Source: Herpomyces periplanetae (Eukaryota; Ascomycota; Laboulbeniomycetes; Herpomycetales; Herpomycetaceae). Taken from it: a stretch of 64,000 nucleotides of DNA. Of the stretch, positions 45,796 to 58,538 are shown piece by piece. Each line of letters starts with the position of its first letter. Within the stretch, counting starts at the first letter, position 1. The notes beneath the pieces are model-generated. The model searched no databases. It was given only the letters and a program-made list of their open reading frames with translations, and was not told the origin of the DNA. Made by a program: the position numbers and the translations under genes. The stretch spans positions 1-64,000 of the forward strand of contig WMKJ01000064.1 in the NCBI GenBank assembly GCA_009733715.1, read 5' to 3'.

Positions 45796-48700
45796 TCAAG
45801 TTGAGCGGAGCTGGGATGACGAGGTCGGATTTGATCTTTGCTTGAAGCAGGCGAATTCGGTACGGGTAGCGTCACGAATACGTTTTAAAACGGATCTCAT
45901 AGAAGGCAGTTCTTCTTGTAATTTTATACGGGCATAGTGATCCGTTCGTTCATCCATGGTAAGGTAAATGGCACTTTGAGTTTCACTGACAGTATTTGTC
46001 GTGTAAGCTTGTAAAGTTTGGGCGAGAAATTCGACATCGAGAGTAGCTTGAATTAAAGCATTTAGGTCGTAGGTAGCGTAGCGGCGTAAAGCTGTTAACT
46101 GGGCTGCCGAAAGTTTTTCAAGAAGATGTTTAAGAACTGGCGAGAGAAGTGAGTTGACTCCAGCTTCTGTTGAAATTTCAGAATGGACCATTACAAGACG
46201 CATGAGTACTGAGTAAACGTAAGGACGAGCGTTAACGGGTTTGCCATCAGGATCTAGAGTTGACAAAGCGTAAGATGGTGATAATGGGGAAGATTTAGAT
46301 GCAACTGATGTCGAGTTACCGGGTTGATCAATTCCTTTGACAATATCGTGCGTATTGGCGTTAACGATGGGATCGACGTACATAGCAAAAAGATGGGATG
46401 TAAGGCGACCAAGAGTTTCAAATAAAACATTAGCATTGACAGGAAGTTTCACGGAAAATCCAGTTTCGAATTGACGAAGCAACTCGGGAATCAAAAGAGT
46501 TTGCATGGAGTTAAAGTTACTCAGAGTGAGTAAAAGTCGAATATTCTGATTTGTTGCGTCGATGCGGCCTTTTGTAGGGTTAACTGGTTTGAAGGTTAGT
46601 TCTAAGCTGTCGGAATCTTGGTGATAATGATGATGATGCGAAGATGATGGACGAGGAGACGGAGAGGAAGATGGGGATGGAGATTGAGAACTGGACGATG
46701 TAGTCGGCGATATTACATTGTCAATCATTCCAGCAAACACCTTAAGCAGACTTTCGATGAATTGGTTCTCTACTGATTGAAGTAGTTTGGACGATGGAGG
46801 TAAAAGAATTTCTCTTGATAATGATGCGGTTTGAGTAGCATTGCTGACATCGGAGAAGAAGCAAATTTTCTGGAGATTGTTCAGGATAATTGTCGAAAAC
46901 GCTTTCAAGCGATCCGGAAAATGTGTAAGTTCCCGCGCATCAGCATTGCGGATCCAATCTTCGGCCAGGCAAAACTTCAACGAATCCCTATCCCATACCA
47001 AACAAATGGCCTGTATGCTACGATCGCGTACAGTGTTTATCAAGGACTTGAGCAGCTCACAATACTGCGTTTTATCTGGATATACGTTCCACGTCCCCAT
47101 TTCAATAGCGGCTGTAATTATCACCGTAAAACATCGGTTCAAATTGTACGCTCCACTCATCGAGTTAGCGTGGGGAGGCCAAAACGCAAACTTCTGCCAT
47201 ATTTCACTCCTCTGGCGGGTTGAAACAGTCGAATCGTCCAATTGATGCACCGAGTTTGATTCGCCCAGTTTTAACACGGATAAATCTATATCATCATCCT
47301 CGTATTCCTCATTGCCCAACGTTATCTCATTTTCATCAATGGCCTGAGTCTCCATCTCCTGGTACCCTGAATCGTTAAATAAACCGTGAATACCATCGCG
47401 AACAATACATATCAAATCAAACATATCACTGCGTAACTGCTCAATTTGAGATCGCGATAATTCATGGTATTTAACACTTTCGTTATTATAACCTGCAGGC
47501 AGAGATTTTCTTCCACGTTTGTCCATAAATGTTTCCGCTTTGGACCAAAATTCCGACATTTCCGACAACCATCCTCCCTTCAATGAAAGTAACATGTTAA
47601 TACAATGGTATAAATGATCCCAATAACCCAGGACTAACTGAGAATCAATTGAACTTAAATACGGCTCCTCAATATCACTTCCAGCCGATTTAAAATGAGT
47701 CAATACAACGGATCGTCGGGGTGGTTCCGAATTCAGTAATCTTCTCCGCAAAATTTCAATCTCTCTACGAACTCGCCTCACCGCTAGCACAACATGCCGC
47801 TTTAAAGCAGCCAACCGACTCGTCAACCATACCCATATTGGATTCTCAGTTACCCCCAGTTCAAGCAGTACACGAATTATCTCCATATGCTCCTCATATA
47901 CGCTTTCCCATGCTCCATTCTGGTCCAAAAAGCGTACATCTTTTATTCTTCTCCACAAAACCATTTTGAACTTTTCAACAGATTCTCGAACACTTTCCCA
48001 CATACGATTTACAATCATAATTCCGTGGATCTCCGATTCCGATAAACTTATACCCCGTCCCTTAGCTTTAATTAACTTATCCCGAGCTTCATCTTTAAGT
48101 TTGCGCGCTTTCATAAACTCTTCCACTAAAGCATCAAAATCGCGACGTTTAATGCTCTCATCAACGGCCGCCGCTAGCTCAAATAACGAAAGATTTCCTT
48201 CTACAGCTTTCAAAACTGAGCGTAAAACCTTTTCATCCTCACGCTGAGGTGATCCATTCCATAGTTTCTCAGCACGGGAAACTAACTCTGATAATGGGGC
48301 TTTAATCAATGCTACACCGTAGTCACACTCCTTGGTTAACAAATTTCGCCTTGCTGGTATCGAACTCCGCGAAAATCCGGATACTAAACGTGGGCTAAAC
48401 GTTCCACTACTCATCGATCCACTCACGCTACCTTTGCCAGTTGTCCCCAAGCTCATACGATTAATTCTTGGGATTCCTCCTGATGTATCATCGTCATGAG
48501 AAGCCGTACGCATTTCATCGTAAATATTGTCAATGGTTGACTTTACTCGGACAAAATCGTCTAACTTGGCAACAACTAATGATTTAAGCTTAGTAGAATT
48601 TTTGTCAATGGACCGGGATAAATGTTCCAATCCGCGGGATAATTCGTTAGCACCAAGACCGCCGTGAACTTCGGCCATGAATAAATCGGGTGAAAAAAAC

Positions 48701-49131
48701 TTCGAATCCAATCTGAATCGATTAACTTATATTCGAATTCTACATGTAAGCTTAAACCTTTAATGACACCTAAACAAGTCAACTATCAGACACCTACGTA
48801 GTTTTATATCCCTATCAACAGGCAGTCCATTTTCAATCAATTTTTTCCGAACATCAGGAACCAAGCCTAGCGGGTCAACCAACCCTTTACTTATATCCAA
48901 AGTATCCGTTGACTGTTTAGTACTTTGTGATGTATCTAGCCTTTCCCCGGTGGTTTGAGCATCACTAGTTTGTCGACGGCGTAAACGTGAACTTTCATAC
49001 TCAGCGGCAATATTTCGCCCTATCTCCTCGTTTGATTCATCCTCCTCATCGTCCAAATTTTTTTCATCCGGCCACTCCGACGGAAACAAACTTCCAATCT
49101 TATAATAATTTAATATTTCCGCATCTGCCAT
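45796..49131 (-). CDS. SEC5: Exocyst subunit Sec5, 2 exons
   Basis: Exons 49131-48794 and 48712-45796 give 1084 residues. Near the N-terminus, YYKIGSLFPSEW and an acidic stretch precede the core Sec5 motif SKFFSPDLFMAEVHGGLGAN, then LEHLSRSIDKNSTKLKSLV and FVRVKSTIDNIYDEM. This is the coiled-coil region that packs against other exocyst subunits. Long helical CorEx-like rods follow. A low-complexity insertion of Ser/Pro/His lies near 46620-46720. Sec5 tethers secretory vesicles at sites of polarised growth. The 81 nt intron joins AG to A at Arg, which restores the family sequence. It diverges from IDH2 (391 nt apart). Confidence 0.92.
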
Positions 49132-49522
49132 TCCCCCAGTATTTCCGACGACATCGATTTTTTGTTACTTCTCCATCCTCCATTTCCCATTTTCCCCTTC
49201 GCGTCTCTCAATTTAGTCGGGCCGCAACCGGCAACATCACGTGCGGCAAGTCGAGCACCGCCTGAACAAATATTTTCCCTCAATCGACACCGCCACAGTC
49301 CCGTAGTGCCGAAGTTACCCCAACGCCCCCTCTCGGGATAATCGTACTTCCGGATGCCGAGTTCCTTTTAAAAGAGTCGTTTAGGACGCACAATTCGCGT
49401 CTTTTCCTACGAACAATTCTTCCCGTTTGATACATTTTGCTCGTTAAATTTGCACTCTGCGGATAACTCTTACTCTTTATTGTTAACGTTTGCCAGAGTA
49501 TTCTTAACCATTATATATAATC
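49132..49522. other. Divergent promoter SEC5 / IDH2
   Basis: A compact 391 nt promoter region with a CACGTG at 49238. No gene inside. Confidence 0.6.
49238..49243. promoter_or_regulatory. CACGTG E-box in SEC5/IDH2 promoter
   Basis: Context CATCACGTGCGGC, 107 nt from the SEC5 start and 280 nt from the IDH2 start. Motif evidence only. Confidence 0.4.
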
Positions 49523-50817
49523 ATGTTTAATTCAGTCAAGGTTTTGGCCTCTCGTTCAACTACGATTCTTCCGTTTCATTTAACCTTGGGTCGTTCCTTA
49601 TTTCGCAGTTATTCAACACGTACCACCTCCCCCAAAATTGCTAGATTTGATGGCCAAAAGGATAGTAATGGACTATTTGCCGTTACGTTAATTGAAGGTG
49701 ATGGAATCGGCACCGAAATCTCCAATTCCGTCAAAACAATCTTTGCTGCGGCAAATGTTCCCGTTAAATGGGATCCGGTAGATGTTACTCCTCACTTTGT
49801 TAATGGTAAAACCGTTATTCCACAAGCCGCTATTGATAGTATTAAGCGTAATCGCATTGCCCTCAAGGGTCCACTCGCTGTGCGTTAACACTCCCAAGTT
49901 TTCCATACCACTTGACTATATTTTACAAGACTGACTTTGCGCATGCATCTACGCACACTTATCCTTTCTACTAGACGCCCATTGGAAAGGGTCACGTTTC
50001 GCTAAACCTTACATTACGTCGAACCTTTAATCTATTTGCTAATCTTCGGCCTTGTAAATCCATCGTTGGCTGTACAACTAAATATTCAAATGTTGATACT
50101 GTACTTATTCGTGAGAATACTGAGGGTGAATACTCTGGCATTGAACATGAGGTAGTCCACGGTGTCGTTCAGAGTATTAAACTTATTACACGCGCTGCTT
50201 CAGAACGTGTTCTTCGTTACGCTATGCAATACGCTCAAGCGACGGGGAAAAACCGTGTCCGTGTTGTTCATAAGGCCACCATCATGAAAATGTCAGACGG
50301 ACTGTTTTTGGATACGGCCCGTGACCTTTCACGCGAGTTTCCCGACGTTCAATTCGATCACGAATTGCTGGACAATACGTGCTTGAGAATGGTTACTAAT
50401 CCCGCCTCATATGCCGATATTGTTTTGGTCATGCCAAACCTCTACGGCGATATCCTCTCGGATATGTGTGCCGGCTTAATTGGTGGACTTGGCTTGACGC
50501 CCTCGGGAAATATTGGTGACGAATGTTCCATATTCGAAGCAGTCCATGGTTCTGCGCCTGATATAGCGGGAAAAGATATTGCTAATCCAACTGCTCTGTT
50601 ACTCAGTAGCATCATGATGCTCCGGCATATGAGTCTATTTGAATATGCAGACCGGATTGAATCGGCCATTTTCCACGTTCTCGCTGAAGGAAAGGTAAGT
50701 CTGCAATACCTTCGTCATTCTGTTCATCACTAAAACTCAAAATAGACTGTCACTCGCGACCTCGGTGGAACCGCCACCAATTCGCAGTATGCAAAGGCCG
50801 TCATCAAAGCGTTGTAA
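49523..50817 (+). CDS. IDH2: Mitochondrial NAD-isocitrate dehydrogenase catalytic subunit, 3 exons
   Basis: Exons 49523-49879, 49975-50694 and 50746-50817 give 382 residues. The N-terminal 35 residues are basic and Ser/Thr-rich (a mitochondrial presequence). [11 protein letters not shown] opens the dehydrogenase fold. [26 protein letters not shown] and [13 protein letters not shown] hold substrate and catalytic residues. [14 protein letters not shown] carries the metal-binding Asp residues, and [26 protein letters not shown] the nucleotide site. The choice of IDH2 over regulatory IDH1 rests on the GPLATPIG and NLYGDILSD motifs. It makes 2-oxoglutarate and NADH in the TCA cycle. Introns are 95 and 51 nt. 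Confidence 0.95.
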
Positions 50818-50941
50818 TATCTTAATTCGTCACCTCGGAATCGATCACTTGGCTTCAGGTTGCACAAAGAAACTCCATTGCGTTTTGGAACGCTCGTCCT
50901 TTACACCGTATAGCAGTGCTATTTACGCCTCAAACCTTCAA

Positions 50942-53900
50942 TCAAATCGCGTAGTTCGCCTTAAGTCTTCGTGCCAGTGAAGTCAGCTCATACTTGTTTC
51001 TTCGAATCCGGCTATTTGGAGCATCGAGTATCCCCGTTTCCGTTTGTACATTAACCTTGAGCATCGTGATTCGTTTAGTCTGAGTGTGTTCATGTCTTTC
51101 TAATAGTAGAGCCGCATGTGGATCAACCAAACTAGTTTGACGAATCTCTACTCCGCGACTTGACTGGTTTCTGGTCAGCGTTGACTTTCTCGTCGTCTTT
51201 ATTCCCGCTCCCTCCGCTTCCATGATATATCTTCATGATCACAGAGTCACGGAATTTTGACTGCCGTCTGCGGTACTCATAACTCGATTTTTGTGGTGTT
51301 GCTTCTTCTTGTGACAAATTGTGACTTCTACAGTCAGCTTCGGCCCCACCCTGGGTTCTTCTGTCGTGTTTTGCCGTTTCGTTCATTAGAGTACCAGCTT
51401 GGACATCCTCATCCGCTGATGAAGATATCTCAAATTCGCTAGATGAGTCAATTTTAACAAAACTGGATGCATTACTTGATAAGCTTGTCCTCCGGAACTT
51501 GGGGGAGAGTTTTTTTAAAGGCGACAATCCCGGTTCGGATGTAGTAGTCTTTCTCCAATTGCTCAAGATTGAACCACCTCCGAGTGTTAGATCAGATTTC
51601 CGTGTTTCTGACGCCCATGGACTCCATAATGAAAAGTAAGATGTAGCGCTTCGCGTTGAGTTACTTGCTTGATGTAACGGGGATGAACTGCCTTCGCTGG
51701 TGGTCGTTGATGTGGTTGGAAGTGTTGAGTTAGATGAATTTTTTTGGTCATCTAGTCGCCTTCGCTGCGCTGTTTTAACACCTTCTAGTTCAGCCCAAAA
51801 ATTATTAAATGCCGACATAACCTTCTTTTGGCCTAATGCTAAATGTTCCCCAATCACTTCTTTACCAGTCTGGACCTTCTTCTCCAGATGAAGATCCGTA
51901 ACATGTCTTTTCATATTGTCAGTTTAGCAGGGCATCATTTGAGTTTGGCATTTAACTTACTGGACAATTCTCCGCTGAATATCGTCTAGAGACACCCCTC
52001 CCGAGCAGGGGTGAAATGGTTCCACAATGTCGAACAGATTTGAGTCTGCGATAAGCTCTGGTTAGATTATTTACGAAGTATTTCCATTGGGCTTACCCGT
52101 ATACTTATCAAAGATGCGGAAGTTGTCTGTTAACATCCAGCTCTTTAACCACTCGGAGCCAAAGTTAAGTGATGGGTCTCCGTCTTTACTTTCAAATTAA
52201 ACAGTCAGTTGTTCATGATTCAGTTGTTTTGTTTTCGAACCCACTAACCGTAGTTCGCGATCAACGGGTTAGTATTCTCCTTATTGATTTGGATAAAGTT
52301 GTGGTATTTAACGGCAGCTAAAAGTGCCATCAGATAGTCTTCAAATTGAAGTCGGATGAATTCTTCACTGCCCGAGTACCCAAACACGCCTAAATTTCCT
52401 AAATGGGCTGGATTTCATGTGTTAATTCAAGTGTTTAGTGGTTTTGGAAGTTTACTTACTATTCTCCCATGATTCGTTAATTGCCTGAAGCAATACATCT
52501 ACCCATCTTCGATCGGGGCCCGTTAATGCTAGCACATTCTTTAAATTTGCAGAATGAATATGAACCGAGTTGTCGTTAAGCTAAGCGTTATTTAGAACCC
52601 GTTTGTAATTAACGCGGATAGGCACATGAAAATGTTGACATAGAGCATTTCACTTACGTTCACAAATACATCACAGTACCGCTCCTTGTGTTGTAATAAG
52701 AGAGAGTTTGTCGTCCCAACCATGAAGGAGCGAGTCTTTGGATCCATCAAAACATCCAACTTTTGCAAGGGCATATATGGATAGAAAAAACTCCCCTATG
52801 ATGGGTTCATAATGGTTAACGGGTGTATATGTTATGACAATTGGCCAGGAGATTTACATAAATGACGACTTACCTGACCAAATAGCTGAAGTGGTAAGCC
52901 CATGAATGAAAGTACTTTTGGGCCGTTTAAGTTAATTAGTCTTGCTACACAAAAGAAAGGAAGACACGAACAACTCACACGAAGCTTTTTCACTGGTTCT
53001 TAATGTTGATGGGACGGTTAATTCTTTTTCATAAGTGCAGAAGGATGGATCGGCACTATCGCGTAAATTCCGAATAAGATCTGGAATAAGGGATATCAAT
53101 GTAAATTGTACCATGCAAACTTTTTCGCAATTTGTTCCGTAGAAAATAATCTGGACGTTTTGATTTTGTTTAGCAGGATACAAAAGTTCTGACGGGGCGT
53201 TGGGAAGACTTACTCTGGGTTGCAGGAGGCAAGCCTTGAGCAATACCAATGCTTGGTACTTGAAAGAATTGAGAAATTCCGCAATTGTTATGCCTGAATA
53301 TGGATGGTTTGCCGAAAAAAAGGGATTAACATTGGGTAGGTAACAGACAGGACGAGAAACTGGTGTACGTACCGTAAAAATACTCTCCCAAATAAACGGG
53401 ATTTTTGTAACAATGCTGGAGGCTGTCTTGGAATTCCTGAACGTACTTTCGCATTAATGATAAGTTTGTTGGGGTGTTAAGAAATCAGGCTCAAGCAATT
53501 ATTGCAGCGTTACCTGTAATAATGATATGTCGGTAAAATCCCTAGAAAAAGTAAAAAGGATTTAGCTTTGACGAGATGGTAGTTAAGTTGAGATGTAATG
53601 AGAATTATATGGGAAGTAAAAGGATGTATACTTTTGCTCGAACCACGTTTTCGTGACCACGGATAACTTTTCCCGTACAATGGCAAACGTTTCCGGACTA
53701 TCGAGTATAACGAAAACGGCTTTTTGAACGGTCGAACGAGTGACGTTGGCGGGTCGATTAATGAGGAGTTTTGAATCTAGCTGACGAGCACACGATATAC
53801 CGAATAATGAAGGTGAATAAGAGATATCGGAAGTCTGCGCATGGCGCAGGGTAAAGCACGAAAAGTCTTCCGTTGTTCTATGGATTGAAATGGCGAGGAA

Positions 53901-54301
53901 ATTAGCAAATGTCAATCGTCCATACAAATTGTAGTATGATGGTTAACGCACGCATGTACACCGTCCGATAAAGCCATAAATGGTAGTAATTGTAAATCAT
54001 TTGCGCAGACGACGTTTTTTCGTTCTGTATGACCAAACCAGTGCTCAATTTCCGGTCCACTAGGTAGCATACACCGTTCATCATGTTAGTATTGTCGTAT
54101 GAAATATCCGTTCCATTATATTCTCGCAAGCCTGGTTCGCAAGCAAGCGTTTGCACTCAGGCGCACGCGCGGCCATAGACACAGGGTCCCACGCTTAAGC
54201 GTGCGAATGAAGAATTAAATCATTTCAGCATACCGCGCATGATGAAAGTCTACCACACCGACCACCGGCATAACACTGCCAGTTTGATCGTGTACACCCA
54301 T
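50942..54301 (-). CDS. AVL9: Late secretory pathway DENN-related protein Avl9, about 15 exons
   Basis: Exons: 54301-54234, 54059-53952, 53877-53632, 53541-53514, 53436-53373, 53293-53214, 53150-52979, 52944-52874, 52795-52658, 52580-52460, 52398-52249, 52183-52097, 52045-51961, then one from 51906. Avl9 hallmarks, in order: VVGVVDFHHARGPEIEHWFG, LPFMALSDGVHATTEDFSCF, FGISCARQ, TRSTVQKAVFVIL, ALVLLKACLLQPR, LISLIPDLIRNL, FMGLPLQLFGQ, FGYSGSEEFIRLQFEDYL, FGSEWLKSWMLTDNFRIF. The last exon either runs to a stop at 51132 (730 residues) or is spliced 51277/51131 to a clearly coding-like frame ending at 50942 (745 residues). I favour the second. The exon 5 acceptor is also uncertain. Yeast Avl9 acts in exocytic transport from the Golgi. 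Confidence 0.85.
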
Positions 54302-54884
54302 CCCCGGTTCGATTATTCGTTGGGATTAATGTATATGAAAAATTAATGAAATTATAAAGATACTCCCGGTCCGAGGAATGCTCCCCTTTAGAGGAATGTG
54401 ATCCCCTCGCGTTTAAACCTCTTCTATGTACACTCAATCATTTAACATCGTTCCCTGCCTTATTTGACTCTGGTTCCATAGCTTTGTGAGTCGTTGTTCC
54501 CGCCAAACCCCCATTCAAATCCGCATCGTTTTTCGCGTCTTTTTCTTCCCCGTCGCCTCCCCTCCCCAAACCCCGCTTCATCATTTCTCCGCCCCGCTTG
54601 TTAGGCTTTGGTCACGGGACCTCGGATTTTGGTGGTACCGGAGGCGCGTGTTTCGGTCAAAAAGTTGAAGATCGCGTGGATGGCGATATCAAGTCAGGAA
54701 AAGGATTCTTGGATTAACTTTATCATACTTTAGTTTCACGTCGTCTTTATTCTGGTTGCCTAGATTCCACAGTAAAATCTATTCTCCACTTCTTCTATTA
54801 ATGACTTTGCTCTACTCCAATTTCTTTTTGTCTGTGTTTTTCCCCCACCCGTCCCCGACCCGTGTTTATGTATACGCTTGATAA
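54302..54884. other. Divergent promoter AVL9 / ARL3
   Basis: 583 nt, with a C-rich patch at 54500-54600. No gene or RNA recognised. Confidence 0.5.
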
Positions 54885-55799
54885 ATGTACCACCTTTTTA
54901 AAGAAGTTTTCTCATTTATAACTTGCAAAGAAGGTAATCTTCTCATATTCTTTATGCGTCTGAATTTCCCCTATAGGTAAATGGCCCGACAATTAATTGT
55001 CCATGTTAACTTAAATTTTACTACATTTATCTCTCCAATTCATGTATACTCATTTTCTCGCCAAACTGTTCAACTTATCATTTATAATACAAGGAAACTC
55101 TCCTTTTTAAAGGTTCACGTAAAATCCTGTACGAGGATTTAAACTTCTTTGACCGTGTAACAAATTGCTAACTCATTATTTAAAGAGTATACAATACTGT
55201 TACTTGGACTCGGTAATTCGGGCAAAACACGCTTTCTGGAACAAATCAAGGCTCTTTATGGATCTCTTCCCAAACCTACCTCGGAAACCCTACCTACATC
55301 CGAATCCGTGATTCAACATATCCCGTACTCCGGTATAATTTTACGTTTCATTGATTTTGCCAGTCGTGTAAACGTACATGATTCCTGGTCACGCGCATAT
55401 ACTTCATGTCACGCTATCGTTTTTATCATAGATAGTGCTGACGTTGGGTGCGCCAACTTAGACTCTCTTAACACATTTTCCCCACTAAAGGATCAGCCTC
55501 CCGAAACATTACGCGCGTGTAAAACCACCCTAGAACACGTTTTACATCATCCCGATACAGAGGGGTTACCTATCCTCATTCTAGCTAACAAACAAGATCG
55601 CGAAAATTGTATAGATGCCGTCCAAATCAAAGAGATCCTCGTCAAACCAGTCCTTCAAAATCGTTCTGTCATCGGATTCAGAGATCTGCGCGTTCTTCCC
55701 TTTAGCGCGCTAACCGGTGTCGGAGTCAAACCTGCCCTCGAATGGTTATGTACCCGTGTTAAGTGGAACAGGACCAGTCGGCCAGCCGTACGTCGCTAA
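54885..55799 (+). CDS. ARL3: Arl3/ARFRP1-type Golgi GTPase with degenerate G3 box, 2 exons
   Basis: Exons 54885-54933 and 55186-55799 give 220 residues. The N-terminus MYHLFKEVFSF starts Met-Tyr like ARFRP1 and suits the NatC acetylation used by yeast Arl3 for Golgi targeting. G1 is GLGNSGKT (24-31), G4 is NKQD (151-154) and G5 is SALTG. Where the family has W-D-[LV]-G-G-Q, this protein has IDFAS (Asp73-Phe-Ala-Ser76), so the G3 glycine and the catalytic Gln are both gone. Switch I is also altered (PTSES for PTVG). The alignment keeps full length, so a missed intron is not the cause. The family recruits Arl1 and golgins at the trans-Golgi. Nucleotide switching in this copy is doubtful. Confidence 0.82.
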
Positions 55800-55997
55800 T
55801 TCCTTACACCACGCCTTTGATGCACCTTCGGAAAACCAGTTCTTACACGCCTAATTTGTGCATTTTCTCTCTGACAAAAAACCCCCTTTCTATTACGCCC
55901 ATCTCCCCTCAGAATTTCAATACACTAACATTATGATGCGTTCCAATTAGTCCCGGCTACTGATTTTCTCCAATTTCCTGCTTCTCATCACCATTAT

Positions 55998-58538
55998 CTA
56001 TATAAAATTACATGAACCGCAGAAATCAAGTATGGGTGATCGAATTTTAATGTTGTTAATGTCATAGTTGATGCGCATGAAATCCTTTAGAAACTTGGTC
56101 TCGGTTGTACACCAAGGATTTAGTTCCATACGTCTCATTTCCAATGAATCTATCCATACAACGTCTGACAACTCATCAGTAACAGCACCATCCTGCAGCG
56201 TAGTGTGCTCAGCATCATACATTTCACTATCAAGCGTTTTATTGCGCTGTCGACATGTTGATTCGAATGATGTTGATTTAGATAAAGGTTGTATTATCAT
56301 CACTGGGTCGCTAGGCAAACTGCGTTGCGAATTAATGGTTGAGTTATTATTTCCGTTAATATTAGCCGATATTTGTTCGGTCAAGCATAAGTAATTCCAT
56401 GTTAAACGGTGAAATATCGATACTATCGCAAAATAGGCAAAATATGACGTCTGGCAGAGCTGTGAGACATGACAATCGCACATTTTTCCCGTAATTGAAA
56501 CGCCAATTGACGCCTTACCTTGACCTGTTAACCTGCGTATGCACGAACTTAACATCAGTTCCCGAAATCCCTCACTTTGGTCAGCGTAATTCTGTGTGTC
56601 CCACCAGCCTAGTAATTGATACATAAAATGGCCCCAGGGTAATGGCTCCAGTGTTTGTCTGATACTTTCAACGGACGGAAACCCGGGGTTCGTCTTATCG
56701 GAATGGGATGTATTGAGAAGTGGAGATGTATCTTTGGTATCACATAACTTGGAATCATCCGGTTCATTTGGAACACTTGTCTCACCTGCCGCGGTTTCTT
56801 GGTACACGGATTTTAGAAATGGATACAATGCTCTAAATCGGACAATATCTCCTTGGGTAGCTCCCTCTGGTGTTCCTTGTGATGTGATTATCGGCCATGT
56901 TCGCCGAGACCCTTCTGTAACGTTGTAAGGTAACTGAATGAGAATGTCATACAGGGCCGTCTTATCGGCTATAATTTTATCAGATGTACATGCTATCCAT
57001 CCACGACGGGACTGCTCATGACAAGATACGTAATCTTGAGCTAAGTCTGTCAAGTAAGGAATATCGTGCACGACTACGTTGTACAACGGTCTACACGGGC
57101 GCATGGACGAGGGCACAAACGAGTTTGCAATGGATGATGCGTGCGAAGTGGGTAACCCACTCAGCAAAGCTAAGCAATAAACTAACAGCAAATATCAGTG
57201 TTTGTTATTCTTTCAAAGTACGTCGCAAATTGAGACTTCGTACCATATTCACATGGTTCGCGAAGAGGTGGTGACGCCAATATGAGTAAACGTTTTTGTA
57301 GTAGGGTTAAACGATGAAGTGGAAAAACCAAGGGACCAAATAACGTAAATAATTTAAAAAGTGAACGAATCGGATGAAACGAGTGTATGCTGGATTGGAA
57401 CGAATACCGGCGGCCAGGTTTATCGGCACCATTGATGAGCGTTAGTGCGCAAAGTTCATCGATACCTAGGCTCACGAAAGGTGGAAGAGAGAATGACGCT
57501 GACGCTACAGCACGCTGTGAAACCCGATGAGCTTCCCAAAATTGTTGAAGGTCTACGTCAGAGCAATGGTTTAAAAAGGAACTGTTCGTATAAGTGCATC
57601 ACGAAAATAGTTGAACGATAAGTGTAAACTCGGAATTTTTAAGGTTAGTCGACGACAGTATTTTAATCTACCTATGGGAAGGCGTGCGCATATATTAATA
57701 TAAGAAATTGGTACACTCAACTTTAGAAGTAAGCGCAATGGAGCAGCGTAAAGCCATGCACGGCAAGGCTTATCACTGTCATATTCATTAGGTGGGAGTA
57801 GCACGCCGAGCGATACAAAGCGGGCCCCACGCTCGCCGAGTGTTGCAGCCTGTCGTGAGAAAACGCTTACACCAGTGTATAGGTCGTGTGAAAAGTATCT
57901 GGAAATGGAAGATCACCGTAAGTATAGATGAAGCATGTCTAAGATATTATACACGCTTCTGTTTGGCGTACATTAAATCCTGAATAACGCGGTGCGTGCC
58001 GGCCGGAAACACCTTATACTCGACAACGTCGTGCAAACGAAATGGAGGGTCAATCGTGGTATCATTGTCATCGATAATTGATCGGCTCCATTTTAGTGTA
58101 TAACTACACGTATACGAGCATACACACGTAAAATAACGTCCGGAGAGCCGGCTAGTTAGTCCAAGTGTACGACAATAGTGATAATAAAGCGTACGGATCA
58201 GCACGTACGTACGCACCCGAGTTTTACGTCAAATGTAGCAAGAAATAGCGCAACAATTTCCGGCAAGGCATCCTCAGGTGTAAACGTCATGAGTATGTTA
58301 ACGCTGGGTTACCTGCAAGTACAAAGTGAAGAATGGATAAACTTCAGCGCGTCCGGGCTCTCTCCAACGTGTTCGTCATATTGAAATCGTCAATGCGTTC
58401 GCGTCTCCTCCAAGATATATGCGCGCACGTGCCCACCACGTACCTTCGATATGCGGAATGCTCATGTGATTCTTCGGGGTCGTCCATGTGTGGGTCGGAT
58501 AAACCTCGGCCGCCGAAAATCAATTGGAGGAAGGACAT
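55998..58538 (-). CDS. DENN-like protein (LCHN/DENND11-type, DUF4484-like), 6 exons
   Basis: Exons 58538-58444, 58303-58217, 58103-57972, 57898-57722, 57581-57244 and 57181-55998 give 670 residues. Telling segments: IVALFLATFDVKLGYTLKWS, VVEYKVFPAGTHRVIQDLIYF, YTGVSVFSRQ, then after the fourth intron HSFHPIRSLFKLFTLFGPLV, LTLLQKRLLILASPPLREPC, IPYLTDLAQDYV and RRGWIACTSDKIIADKTALYD. This order is that of DENN-type proteins of the LCHN/DUF2347-DUF4484 group, thought to act on Rab GTPases. The exact biochemical role is unknown. Exon 1 is supported only by frame and codon look; a start at 58290 in exon 2 is the alternative. The exon 4/5 junction is the least certain. It faces ARL3 tail to tail. 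Confidence 0.78.
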
